Made by a program: the position numbers and the translations under genes
Assembly: GCA_943331295.2 (NCBI GenBank)
Contig: CALQLA020000008.1
Span: forward strand, 62,001 to 126,000
From: Bordetella parapertussis
Lineage (GTDB): Bacteria > Pseudomonadota > Gammaproteobacteria > Burkholderiales > Casimicrobiaceae
Length of the DNA stretch: 64,000 nucleotides
Reading direction: 5' to 3'
Notes under the pieces: generated by a model
Seen by the model: only the letters and a program-made list of their open reading frames with translations
Told to the model about the DNA's origin: nothing
The model's database searches: none
Shown here: piece after piece, positions 44,812-52,324 of the stretch
Layout: each line of letters begins with the position of its first letter
Position numbering within the stretch: the stretch's first letter is position 1

Positions 44812-45642
44812 ATGGACACCCTGCCCGCCACCTGGACCGCGCTGTGCGTGCTCGCGTTCGTCCTGGGCATGAAGCACGGCTTCGACGCCGACCACCTCGC
44901 CACCATCGACGGCCTCACCCGCTGCAACGCCCGCTCGAACCCGCGCCTCGCGCGCGTCGCCGGCACGCTGTTCTCGCTGGGACACGGCACTGTCGTCCTG
45001 CTGGTCGCCTTTGTCGCCGGCACGCTGTCGGCCGGCTGGAAGACGCCGGGCTGGCTCGAGGTCACCGGCGCGACGGTGTCCGTCCTCTTCCTGTTCGGCC
45101 TCGCGTTCGTCAACGTGCACGCGGTGCTGACGACCGCGCCCGATGCCGTCGTCGCGCCGTCCGGGCTGAAGGCGCGGCTGCTGGGCCGCGTGCTGACGGT
45201 GCGCCGGCCGTGGGCCGTCGCGGCGGTGGGCATGCTGTTCGCGCTTTCGTTCGACACCGTCTCGCAGGCCGCGCTGTTCGCGCTGGCGGCGGGGCGTTTC
45301 GGCGGCGTCGGCGAGGCGCTGCTCATCGCCGGGCTGTTCGTGCTGGGGATGCTCGTCGTCGACGGCATCAACGGTGCATGGATTTCATCGCTGATCCGCC
45401 GCGCCGACCGCACCGCCGTCATCGCGTCGCGGGTGATGGCGCTCGCCGTCGCCGCGATCAGCGTCGCGGTCGGCCTCTTCACCGTCGCCAAACTGCTGCT
45501 GCCGGCGGTCGACGACTGGGCCGCGAGCCACGACCTCGTGTTCGGGGCCGTCGTCGTGATCGGCGTCGCCGTGGCGTTCGTCGCCGCGATGCGCGCCGGG
45601 CGCCACCACCGGCCGGCGGTTGCCGGCGCGGGCGGCGACTAG
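44812..45642 (+). CDS. NicO/HoxN-NixA-type nickel permease
   Basis: This 276-residue inner-membrane protein of the NiCoT family has about eight hydrophobic segments. The family signature H-x4-D-H is present at residues 22-28 (HGFDADH), with LFSLGHGTVVLL as the second conserved helix motif. It takes up Ni2+ for enzymes such as urease or hydrogenase. ATG at 44812 follows GGAGAAG; an in-frame ATG at 44758 is possible. The FNR-like box upstream, and nikR 7.6 kb away, suggest oxygen and nickel control of nickel uptake. Confidence 0.92.
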   Translation: MDTLPATWTALCVLAFVLGMKHGFDADHLATIDGLTRCNARSNPRLARVAGTLFSLGHGTVVLLVAFVAGTLSAGWKTPGWLEVTGATVSVLFLFGLAFVNVHAVLTTAPDAVVAPSGLKARLLGRVLTVRRPWAVAAVGMLFALSFDTVSQAALFALAAGRFGGVGEALLIAGLFVLGMLVVDGINGAWISSLIRRADRTAVIASRVMALAVAAISVAVGLFTVAKLLLPAVDDWAASHDLVFGAVVVIGVAVAFVAAMRAGRHHRPAVAGAGGD

Positions 45643-45652
45643 CAGGCGCGGG

Positions 45653-45902
45653 TCAGGCCTCCAGCGACGCCAGCAGTCGCTTCGCCGCTGCGGCTGCGCG
45701 CCGTGCCGAGATCGGCCACCATGTCCTCGCTCGCGACCAGCGCGGCGCCGACGCGCGGGCTCGCGCGGACGATGTCGAACGTGCGGATGAGGCCGGCTGC
45801 CGACTCGATGTTCGGCACGAGCTCCACCGCACCGCCGGTCGCGTCGTGCAGTGCGCGCACGTCGTCGGGGACGAACAGCCAGCTGCGGCGGCGCGGGATC
45901 AC
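45653..45902 (-). pseudogene. Remnant of a citrate lyase beta (CitE-like/HpcH-HpaI) gene
   Basis: Three pieces of a CitE-type protein are joined. The N-terminal piece is RRRSWLFVPDDVRALHDATG. A middle piece is ELVPNIESAAGLIRTFDIVR, ASPRVGAALVASEDMVADLG. In a second frame the C-terminus is RAAAAAKRLLASLEA. Whole CitE-like proteins are close to 290 residues, so about 200 residues and the frame have been lost. GTG at 45902 would be its start and overlaps the stop of a small membrane ORF by four bases. It is clearly a decayed gene, and no intact citE remains in the window. Confidence 0.7.
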
Positions 45903-46078
45903 GGGCGCGGGGGCGTTGCGTCCGCCGCGCGGCCGGCCGGATAGCGGCCGGCGATGGCGCGCGAATTGAGCAGCAATCCGGCGACGAGCGTGAACAACGC
46001 GACCGTGCCCAGGATCACGACCGCCGCGGTCCACGGCCGGCCGAGTTGCCGGCGCTCCTGGACGAGCCGGAGAATCAA
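45899..46078 (-). CDS. Possible small single-span membrane protein
   Basis: A 59-residue frame starting at TTG (46078) encodes LVQERRQLGRPWTAAVVILG TVALFTLVAGLLLN and a short basic/Pro tail. It has one membrane segment with positive residues on the N-terminal side. No ribosome-binding site is obvious and I do not recognise a family. Its stop overlaps the start of the citE remnant, which suggests both were once a coupled pair. It could equally be part of the same decayed unit. Confidence 0.35.
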   Translation of the reverse strand: MILRLVQERRQLGRPWTAAVVILGTVALFTLVAGLLLNSRAIAGRYPAGRAADATPPRP

Positions 46079-46149
46079 TCTACCATGCCGCAGTCGCGGC
46101 CGGCGCCGCTCGCGCCGCGCCCCGATGCGCCAGCCGACGCCGAGCGCCC

Positions 46150-46566
46150 ATGAAAAAGTCGCGCCCCACGCTGGAGACACGCGATTGCCCCTGCGGCAGC
46201 GGGCTCGCATACGCCGCGTGCTGCGGCCGCTGCCACGCGGGAGACCCCGCGCCCGACGCCGAGGCGCTGATGCGTTCGCGCTACTGCGCCTACGTGCTGG
46301 GCCTCGAATCCTACCTCCTCGCCACCTGGCATCCGACGACGCGCCCCGCAGGCCTCGGGCTCGCCGCGACGCCGGGAGTCCGCTGGCTCGGCCTCGCCGT
46401 GAAGCGACAGGCCGCAACCGGCACGGACACGGCGTGCGTCGAGTTCGTCGCGCGGTTCCGGACCGGCGGGCGGGCGGAACGACTGCACGAGACGAGCCGG
46501 TTCGTGCGCGAGGACAGCCGCTGGTACTACGTCGACGGCGAATTCCCGGACGACGGCACGCCGTGA
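46150..46566 (+). CDS. ychJ: YchJ-family SEC-C metal-binding protein
   Basis: This 138-residue protein starts with the Cys-rich SEC-C-like cluster CPCGSGLAYAACCGRCHAGD, which binds zinc, and continues with the NTF2-like YchJ domain (EALMRSRYCAYVLGLESYLL, TWHPTTRP, RWLGLAVKRQ). The role of YchJ proteins is unknown. Starting residues and length fit the family. Its neighbours show no operon link; the creA gene starts 106 bases downstream. Confidence 0.9.
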   Translation: MKKSRPTLETRDCPCGSGLAYAACCGRCHAGDPAPDAEALMRSRYCAYVLGLESYLLATWHPTTRPAGLGLAATPGVRWLGLAVKRQAATGTDTACVEFVARFRTGGRAERLHETSRFVREDSRWYYVDGEFPDDGTP

Positions 46567-46672
46567 CGCGCACCGTGCCGATTCGCACTTCCGTACAATG
46601 ATGCGATGACCGACCCCGCCGCATCCCTGCCGTCGCCCTGCCGGTTCCGCGCGGACGGTCGCGCATGACGCC

Positions 46673-47143
46673 ATGAAGCGCCGCGCCGCGCTCTTGCTGC
46701 CGCTGTTCGCGCTCGGAGCGCACGCGCCAGCCGAGCCGGTCGGCGAGGTGGACACGGTGTTCAAGTTCATCGGTCCCGACCACAAGATCGTCGTCGACGC
46801 CCACGACGACCCGAAGGTCGGCGGCGTCACGTGCTACGTATCGCGCGCGAAGACCGGCGGCATCAAGGGCGCGCTGGGCGTGGCCGAGGACAAGTCGGAA
46901 GCGTCGATCGACTGCCAGCAGGTCGGCCCGATCACCTTCGCCGGCGCGCTGCCGGTGCAGGAGGAGATATTCACCGAGCGGATTTCGCTGGTGTTCAAGA
47001 AGATTCGCGTGGTGCGGATGGTCGACCGGAAGCGCAACGCGCTCGTCTACCTCACCTACTCCGACCGCCTGATCGAAGGCTCGCCGCAGAACAGCGTCAC
47101 CGCAGTGCCTGTCGACCGCGCCAACCCGATCCCGGTCCGGTAG
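46673..47143 (+). CDS. creA: CreA family periplasmic protein
   Basis: This 156-residue exported protein has a signal peptide ([18 protein letters not shown]) and the CreA core: [58 protein letters not shown], and [14 protein letters not shown]. CreA is conserved in proteobacteria with no defined function; the creBCD genes of E. coli are not here. A 20-codon open frame (46606-46668) ends four bases before its start, and its meaning is unclear. A TACAAT hexamer at 46594 may be a -10. Confidence 0.92.
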   Translation: MKRRAALLLPLFALGAHAPAEPVGEVDTVFKFIGPDHKIVVDAHDDPKVGGVTCYVSRAKTGGIKGALGVAEDKSEASIDCQQVGPITFAGALPVQEEIFTERISLVFKKIRVVRMVDRKRNALVYLTYSDRLIEGSPQNSVTAVPVDRANPIPVR

Positions 47144-47232
47144 GGCGCCGGCGCCACGCGATCGCACCGGAACGACGTACCGGGTGGCGGTGCCTTCCCC
47201 CGGATGCAATTCAATGAAGCGGAGCGAGTCTC

Positions 47233-47919
47233 GTGAACGACAGGCTGCTGTTCGGAGGTGCCGCGCTGGTGATGGTGGCGGTGTTCGTGGTCGCGGTCAT
47301 CGTGGACGAGCGCGGCAAGGCCCCTGCCGAGAGACCCGCGGCCCCGGCCCCGGCGACGTCGCCGGCGCGCCCGGTCTCCGGCGCCGATCCCGCGGTGCTG
47401 GCGCGGCCCGGCTCGCCCTCGCAGGGCCGCGCCGACGCGAAGGTCACGCTGGTCGAGTTCCTCGATCCCGCCTGCGAGACGTGCGCGCAGTTCTACCCGG
47501 AAGTGAAGCGGATGCTGGCCGCCAACCCGGATCGCATGCGCGTGGTCACGCGGCACGTCCCGTTCCACCCCGGCTCGGATGCCGTGGTGCGGATGCTCGA
47601 GGCGGCAAGGCTGCAGGACAAGTACTGGCCCGCGCTCGAGGCGCTGCTGGGGGGCCAGTCGCAATGGGTCTTCCAGCACAACGTGCAGCCGGACAAGGCA
47701 CTCGTGGTGCTGGGCGGCGCGGGGCTCGACGTCGAGCGGATCAAGGTGGACATGCAGCGCGACGACGTCCGCCAGCGCGTCGCGCAGGACCTCGCCGACG
47801 CCAAGGCGCTGCGGGTGCTGCAGACGCCCGAGTACTTCGTGAACGGGCGCCCGATGCCCACCTTCGGCCTCGACCAGCTGAAGCGTCTGGTGGACGACGA
47901 ACTGCGCGCGACGCTCTGA
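47233..47919 (+). CDS. Membrane-anchored DsbA-like thioredoxin-fold protein
   Basis: This 228-residue protein has one membrane anchor (residues 7-24) and an Ala/Pro linker to about residue 60. A DsbA/thioredoxin domain facing the periplasm follows, with active site C81-E-T-C84 (FLDPACETCAQFYPE) and a cis-Pro loop (QTPEYFVNG). It would make or exchange disulfides or act as a thiol oxidoreductase. The usual partner DsbB is not adjacent. GTG at 47233 follows GGAGCG. It is convergent with a carbonic anhydrase gene. Confidence 0.88.
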   Translation: MNDRLLFGGAALVMVAVFVVAVIVDERGKAPAERPAAPAPATSPARPVSGADPAVLARPGSPSQGRADAKVTLVEFLDPACETCAQFYPEVKRMLAANPDRMRVVTRHVPFHPGSDAVVRMLEAARLQDKYWPALEALLGGQSQWVFQHNVQPDKALVVLGGAGLDVERIKVDMQRDDVRQRVAQDLADAKALRVLQTPEYFVNGRPMPTFGLDQLKRLVDDELRATL

Positions 47920-47952
47920 CTGCCGGCGAGCGCAGCGAGCTCCGGTGCAGTC
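47918..47952. terminator. Possible bidirectional hairpin terminator
   Basis: GACTG, CCG and GAGC pair with GCTC, CGG and CAGTC with two small bulges around a seven-base loop, exactly in the 35-base gap between two convergent genes. There is no run of T on either side, so it would be a weak intrinsic terminator or an RNA end stabiliser. Confidence 0.35.
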
Positions 47953-47954
47953 AC

Positions 47955-48569
47955 CTATTCGAGAAAGCGCACGCGGCCCGTGTCGAGGTCGTAGATCGCG
48001 CCGACCAGCTGCATCTCGCCCTGCACCAGGCGCGCCTTGGCCTCCGGCGCGTCGAGAATGGATGCGATCGTCCAGCGCACGTTGGCTTCCACGGCGGCCC
48101 CCAGCAGCGCCGACGGTGGCAGCGTCGTGTCGAGGGATTCGAGCGCAGGCAGGATGTTCTGCAGCAGGATCTCGATCCGCTCCTTGTGCTTCGCGCCATG
48201 CAACGTCGACGCCAGCGCCGCGTCCACGGCGCCGCAGCCGTCGTGCCCCAGCACCACGAACAGCGGCGTCCTGAGATGCACCGCGGCGTACTGCAGCGTG
48301 CCGGAGATCGACGGACCGAGCACGTTTCCCGCCACGCGGATCACGAACAGTTCGCCGAACCCGGCATCGAACAGGAGTTCCGGCGGCACGCGGCTGTCAC
48401 TGCAGCCGAGGATCGTGGCATAGGGTTGCTGACCCCGGGCGAGCTCGGCCAGCACCGCCTTCTGCACCGTCGGGAAATGCGCCTCCCCGGCGACGAAGCG
48501 CGCGTTGCCTTCCTCCAGGCGCCGCCGCGCCTCTGCCGCGGTGTACTTCGGCGCGTCATGTGTTGCCAT
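47955..48569 (-). CDS. Beta-class carbonic anhydrase (second copy)
   Basis: This 204-residue enzyme has C56, D58 and R60 in LGCSDSRVPPE and H109 and C112 in GHDGCGA, forming the zinc site. FVIRVAGNVLGPSISGTLQY is typical of the short plant-like/CynT branch, unlike the copy at 22408. It starts 32 bases after the polysaccharide deacetylase gene on the same strand and may be the last gene of the MmgE/PrpD operon. CO2 released by decarboxylating members could then be hydrated at once. That link is inferred. Confidence 0.94.
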   Translation of the reverse strand: MATHDAPKYTAAEARRRLEEGNARFVAGEAHFPTVQKAVLAELARGQQPYATILGCSDSRVPPELLFDAGFGELFVIRVAGNVLGPSISGTLQYAAVHLRTPLFVVLGHDGCGAVDAALASTLHGAKHKERIEILLQNILPALESLDTTLPPSALLGAAVEANVRWTIASILDAPEAKARLVQGEMQLVGAIYDLDTGRVRFLE

Positions 48570-48601
48570 CTCTCACCCCGGGACAGATTGTTGCCGCGCG
48601 G

Positions 48602-49495
48602 CTACTCGTCCGCGACCTGGCTGGCGAAATGGTCGACGATTTCCGAGCCCGTGGCGAGCCAGACGCCGGGCTTGGTCGCCACGTATTCCAGCGCGCGATC
48701 GAGCGCGCCCTGCCAGTGCGGAACGCCGGAAACGAACGGGTGCAGCGCGATGGCCATCACGCGCGGGGCACGCTCGCTCTCGGCGTAGAGGCAGTCGAAC
48801 TGCGCCTTCACGAGCGCCTCGAAGCCGTCCTGCGTGATCTTCTGGTTGAAGAACTGCGCGGTGTCGTTGCATTGCAGCGAATACGGGATCGACAGGATCG
48901 TCCGGCCGCTCACGTTCATCCGGAACGGCAGGTCGTCGGCGGTCCAGTCGGCGATGTAGCGCACGCCCTCGTCGATCAGGTAATCGAGCGTGTTCCAGGT
49001 CTCGGCGAGGCCGGCGCCGAGCCAGCCGACGGGCTTCCTTCCGGTCGCCCGCGCGATGCGCTCGAGCGTGGCGCGCACGACTTCGCGCTCGGCGTCGCCG
49101 TCCATTTCGTTGACGCGCACCGCGTTGGTCTGGCAGTGGCCCATGAACTCCCAGCCGTGCTTCACCGCGGTCTCGATGATCTGCGGGTGGTAGTCGCAGA
49201 TGTCGCTGTTGAGCGCCGCGGTGCCGCGGATGCCGTAGCGCGCGAGCACCTCGAAGAAGCGCCAGATGCCGACGCGGTTGCCGTAGTCGCGCAGCGCCCA
49301 GTTGCGCACGTTCGGGATCTTGGCGTGCGGCCCCGAGAGCCGCTCGTTGTTGACGCCCGGCATCGGGTCGTCGAGGTGGAAGAACTCGATGTTCGGGATC
49401 ACCCACAGCGCGAGGCGGTTGCCGCCCGGCCACGAAAAGTGCTTGCGCTCGGTGATCGGCAGGTACTTGTACGGTCCGTAGATCGATGGCTGCAT
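48602..49495 (-). CDS. Polysaccharide deacetylase (PuuE-like) family protein
   Basis: This 297-residue protein has a NodB-type fold. It includes WPGGNRLALWVIPNIEFFHL, DYGNRVGIWRFFEVLARYGI, TAALNSDICDYHPQIIETAV, HGWEFMGHCQTN and the ending IALHPFVSGVPHWQGAL. This is the PuuE (cofactor-independent allantoinase) branch rather than a chitin-type enzyme. The metal-binding DHH residues of NodB are changed. The reaction here is unknown. It is part of the MmgE/PrpD operon, 55 bases after the nearest lyase gene. ATG at 49495 follows AAGGA; an in-frame ATG at 49546 would begin inside the G-rich octamer repeat region. Confidence 0.85.
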   Translation of the reverse strand: MQPSIYGPYKYLPITERKHFSWPGGNRLALWVIPNIEFFHLDDPMPGVNNERLSGPHAKIPNVRNWALRDYGNRVGIWRFFEVLARYGIRGTAALNSDICDYHPQIIETAVKHGWEFMGHCQTNAVRVNEMDGDAEREVVRATLERIARATGRKPVGWLGAGLAETWNTLDYLIDEGVRYIADWTADDLPFRMNVSGRTILSIPYSLQCNDTAQFFNQKITQDGFEALVKAQFDCLYAESERAPRVMAIALHPFVSGVPHWQGALDRALEYVATKPGVWLATGSEIVDHFASQVADE

Positions 49496-49512
49496 CGTCG
49501 TGTCCTTCAGGC

Positions 49513-49544
49513 GGGAGGGCGGGAGGGCGGGAGGGCAGGAGGGC
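49513..49544 (+). repeat. Tandem GGGAGGGC octamers, potential G-quadruplex
   Basis: Three exact copies of GGGAGGGC and one variant (AGGAGGGC) lie in the 55-base gap between the MmgE/PrpD gene and the deacetylase gene. G-tracts of three with single-base loops meet the criteria for a very stable quadruplex in the plus strand; the transcript of the operon carries the C-rich strand. The function is unknown; slippage could vary the copy number. Confidence 0.8.
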
Positions 49545-49550
49545 AAAGGG

Positions 49551-50939
49551 TCAGGGAGCGCAGAGGCGGTCGAGCAACGCGGGCCAGGTCGTTTCCGGCG
49601 CCGGGCCGAGCGGGGACTGCATCAGCTGCGCGAACACCGCGGCGAATCGCGGGTAGACCGGCGCGGTCAGCGCGGCGATCTTGGCGGCCACAACCGACGG
49701 CGGGAACGGCCGGTCGGCCCCCCCCTGCGCCGACAGGCATTCGCCGGCGAACGTCCGGCCGTCGGCAAGGCGCAGCACGACGCGCGCGGGCCGGTCGTCC
49801 GGCGGTGCGGGCAGCGGCAGGTACGGGGTGATCGTGACGAGAGCGCGCAGCCGTGCGATCCGCGGATCGGCAAGCGCGACGGCCGAGAACGCGTCGGCGC
49901 CGCCGCTGCCGGTGACGAGCGCGGCGGCGACCGCGTGCGGCAGCGAGAACTTCGCGCCCAGCGTCGTCACGGGCCGGGCGTTCGCCAGCGGCAGCGCCGG
50001 CGGATTCGCGGCGACAGCGATCGCCGTAATGTCGTCCGGGCCGGTGCCGGGCGGAAGACCGGCAGCCAGCGTGAGCGCCGCCTCGACCGCCGAATGCAGG
50101 TTCTGGCAGCAGGCATGGATCTTGAAGTAGCCGTCGAGGATCGCCCAGTCGATGCCCAGTCCCGCGCCGAGCACGCGCGGATCGGCGGTGCCGCCGTGCA
50201 CCGTCGTGTAGACGTCGTGGAAGGCGCTGTCGACGCCGCCGATCCCGCACTCGGCCCAGTCGACGCTCATCGTCCCGGCCCATGCGCCCGCCGCGGGCCA
50301 GACGTTGCGCGACAGCGCGCCGGCGACGAGGTGGTCGCGCGGCGCCGGCGTGACCAGCGTCACCGCGCCGTTGACGGCCGCGCGCAGGAGCTCCGAGTCG
50401 GCGTTGCGCGCGAGCGCGACGGCCGCCGCCGCACCGACGGCGCTGTAGCGGCCGTGCGACTGCATGACGTCGCGCGGCTGCTTCCATGCGCGGGCAACGC
50501 GGGTCACGATCTCGTAGCCGACGGCGATCGCGCGCAGCATGTCGCGCCAGCGCAGGGCGTGCGCCTCGCACTCGGCCAGCAGCGCGGGCACGAGGTAGAG
50601 CCCCGCGTGGCACGGCGCCTTGCGATAGCCTTCGTCGAGTTCCAGCCAGTCCGCGGCCAAGCCGTTGGCCGCCGCCGCGGAGAGCCGGTCGGTGCGCGGC
50701 CGGCCGCCCCGGAACACCGTCGCCTCCTCGCCGCGCGGGCGTGCCAGCGTCCGTTCGTGCATGCGCCGGATCTCGGGCTCGTCGCGGGCGCCGACGATCG
50801 CGGCCAGGTCGTCGGCAAGGACGCGCACCGCGCGCGCCAGCACCGGCGGCGGGATGGCCTCGACGCGCACTGCCGCGGCCCAGTCGAGCAGCCCGCGCAT
50901 GGCGGCGGCGGTCGCGGCGGCGGGATCGTCGGGAGCCAT
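49551..50939 (-). CDS. MmgE/PrpD family lyase 1
   Basis: This 462-residue protein belongs to the 2-methylcitrate dehydratase/cis-aconitate decarboxylase superfamily. LLDWAAAVRVEAIPPPVLARA, LSAAAANGLAADWLELDEGY, KAPCHAGLYLVPALLAECEA, GRYSAVGAAAAVALARNAD and YFKIHACCQNLHSAVEAAL are the family blocks. The HACCQNLHS motif replaces the usual (K)YPxCxxxH active-site segment with a Cys pair. It differs from the three other family members in this operon by length and motif. The reaction is not known. It starts 18 bases after the second lyase gene. Confidence 0.9.
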   Translation of the reverse strand: MAPDDPAAATAAAMRGLLDWAAAVRVEAIPPPVLARAVRVLADDLAAIVGARDEPEIRRMHERTLARPRGEEATVFRGGRPRTDRLSAAAANGLAADWLELDEGYRKAPCHAGLYLVPALLAECEAHALRWRDMLRAIAVGYEIVTRVARAWKQPRDVMQSHGRYSAVGAAAAVALARNADSELLRAAVNGAVTLVTPAPRDHLVAGALSRNVWPAAGAWAGTMSVDWAECGIGGVDSAFHDVYTTVHGGTADPRVLGAGLGIDWAILDGYFKIHACCQNLHSAVEAALTLAAGLPPGTGPDDITAIAVAANPPALPLANARPVTTLGAKFSLPHAVAAALVTGSGGADAFSAVALADPRIARLRALVTITPYLPLPAPPDDRPARVVLRLADGRTFAGECLSAQGGADRPFPPSVVAAKIAALTAPVYPRFAAVFAQLMQSPLGPAPETTWPALLDRLCAP

Positions 50940-50957
50940 CTCAGCGCGCGCCGCCCG

Positions 50958-52322
50958 TCACGCCAGCGCCAGCGAGCGCACGTCGCGCAGCGCGGCGATC
51001 TCTGCCAGCTGGTCGAACAGCCGCGCGGCAGGTGCGAAGTCGCCGGCGCAGGCCAGGTACTTGGCGCGCACGTCGCCGAGCGTCAGCGGCATCGACGGCG
51101 TGCCCTTGAAGTCGTCGCTGAACTGCACCCACTCGCGGCCGTCGGCGAGCCGCACGGTGACCTCGCTCGCCCACGTCGAGCGCCGCGCGCGTTCCGCATC
51201 GAGCGGCGCCAGCGCGATCGACCGGCACAGCGCGCGCACGGCGGCGTCGGCGCGGCCCGCGTCCAGGTAGGCTGCCGGATCCGCGGGGTCGCCGCACACG
51301 GCGAGCGCGGCGCAGAACGGCACGCTGTACTGCGCGGCCATGGTGTCGGCGGGCTCGCGTTCCGCGTGGTGGGAGAGCACTTTCGCGCCGGCGCGGATCG
51401 TCACCTGCGCGACGTCGCGGGCGGCGAAGCCGTGCGCCGCGCGCAGCGCCAGGATCGTCTGCACGGGCGTGTGCGCGGTCACGTGGCAGGGATAGCGCTT
51501 GAAGCACAGGTTGCGCGTCTCGAACACGGTGCCGAGGCCGCGCGTCAGCAGCGTGGCGTCGCCCTCCTCGCAATAGGTGTCGAGGAAGCCGAACGCGCCG
51601 TCGAGGATCGTGTCCGGGCCCTCGAAGCCGTCCTGCGCGAGCCGCGCGGCGAGGATTCCCGCCTCGGCGGCGCGGCCGAGATGCAGCCGCTTCACCATCG
51701 CGCCGTTGCCGGCCTTCGCGAACGCCAGCACGCCGCCGCACAGCGAGCCGGCGATGCCCAGCGCATTGCACATCCGGTCCGCGTCGAGGCCGAGCAGATG
51801 CCCGGTGGCGATCGCCGCGCCGAACGGCCCGGTGAGGCCCGGCGCGTGGAAGCCCAGGTGCTCGCTCGTGTGCCGCGACGCGGCGCCGATCCGGAACATC
51901 ACTTCGCAGCCGGCGACGATTGCCGTGAGCAGCGCCGCGCCGCCGGCGCCCTGCTCCTCGGCCATCGCCAGCGCGCAGGGCACGAGCGCCGCGCCCGGAT
52001 GCACGCCGGCGCCGGGCTTCCTCAGGCTGTCCTGTTCCATCCCGTGCGCGAAGACGCCGTTGGCCAGCGCCGCCATCGGCGTGGCGACGGGGCCGGGCAT
52101 GCCGATCAGCCGGCTGGTGCCCGTGCCTCCGTAACGCCGCGCGTAGCCGGCGATCATCTTTCCCCAGGGCATGCGGCTGCCCACCAGCGACACGCCGATG
52201 GTGTCGATCAGGCAATCCCGCGCGCGTTCGACGATGTCGGCGGGGATGTCCTCGAAGCGCAGCGCGACGGCGTAGGCCGCGAGTTGGCGCGCGGCGGTCG
52301 TCTCCGGCGCGACAGGCGGCAT
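50958..52322 (-). CDS. MmgE/PrpD family lyase 2
   Basis: This 454-residue protein shows LAAYAVALRFEDIPADIVER, DCLIDTIGVSLVGSRMPWGK, LANGVFAHGMEQDSLRKPGA, VHPGAALVPCALAMAEEQ, APGLTGPFGAAIATGHLLGL, and FKRYPCHVTAHTPVQTILAL. This last holds the typical KRYPxCxxxH-like segment (here PCHVTAH). ATG at 52322 is two bases from the previous stop; a GTG at 52328 would overlap that stop by four. It may dehydrate or decarboxylate a tricarboxylate-like compound. It is transcribed between lyases 3 and 1. Confidence 0.9.
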   Translation of the reverse strand: MPPVAPETTAARQLAAYAVALRFEDIPADIVERARDCLIDTIGVSLVGSRMPWGKMIAGYARRYGGTGTSRLIGMPGPVATPMAALANGVFAHGMEQDSLRKPGAGVHPGAALVPCALAMAEEQGAGGAALLTAIVAGCEVMFRIGAASRHTSEHLGFHAPGLTGPFGAAIATGHLLGLDADRMCNALGIAGSLCGGVLAFAKAGNGAMVKRLHLGRAAEAGILAARLAQDGFEGPDTILDGAFGFLDTYCEEGDATLLTRGLGTVFETRNLCFKRYPCHVTAHTPVQTILALRAAHGFAARDVAQVTIRAGAKVLSHHAEREPADTMAAQYSVPFCAALAVCGDPADPAAYLDAGRADAAVRALCRSIALAPLDAERARRSTWASEVTVRLADGREWVQFSDDFKGTPSMPLTLGDVRAKYLACAGDFAPAARLFDQLAEIAALRDVRSLALA

Positions 52323-52324
52323 GC

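Noticed and set aside
44758-44812. Upstream ATG for the nickel permease
   Set aside because: The 18 extra residues (MTHSSHARF...) lack hydrophobicity, and GGAGAAG is correctly placed before 44812.
45639-46034. Continuous 131-codon minus-strand frame as an intact gene
   Set aside because: Its recognisable parts are non-contiguous CitE segments, and the true CitE C-terminus is in another frame.
46606-46668. 20-codon open frame just before creA as a leader peptide
   Set aside because: There is no ribosome-binding site or regulatory codon run, so it is only mentioned under creA.
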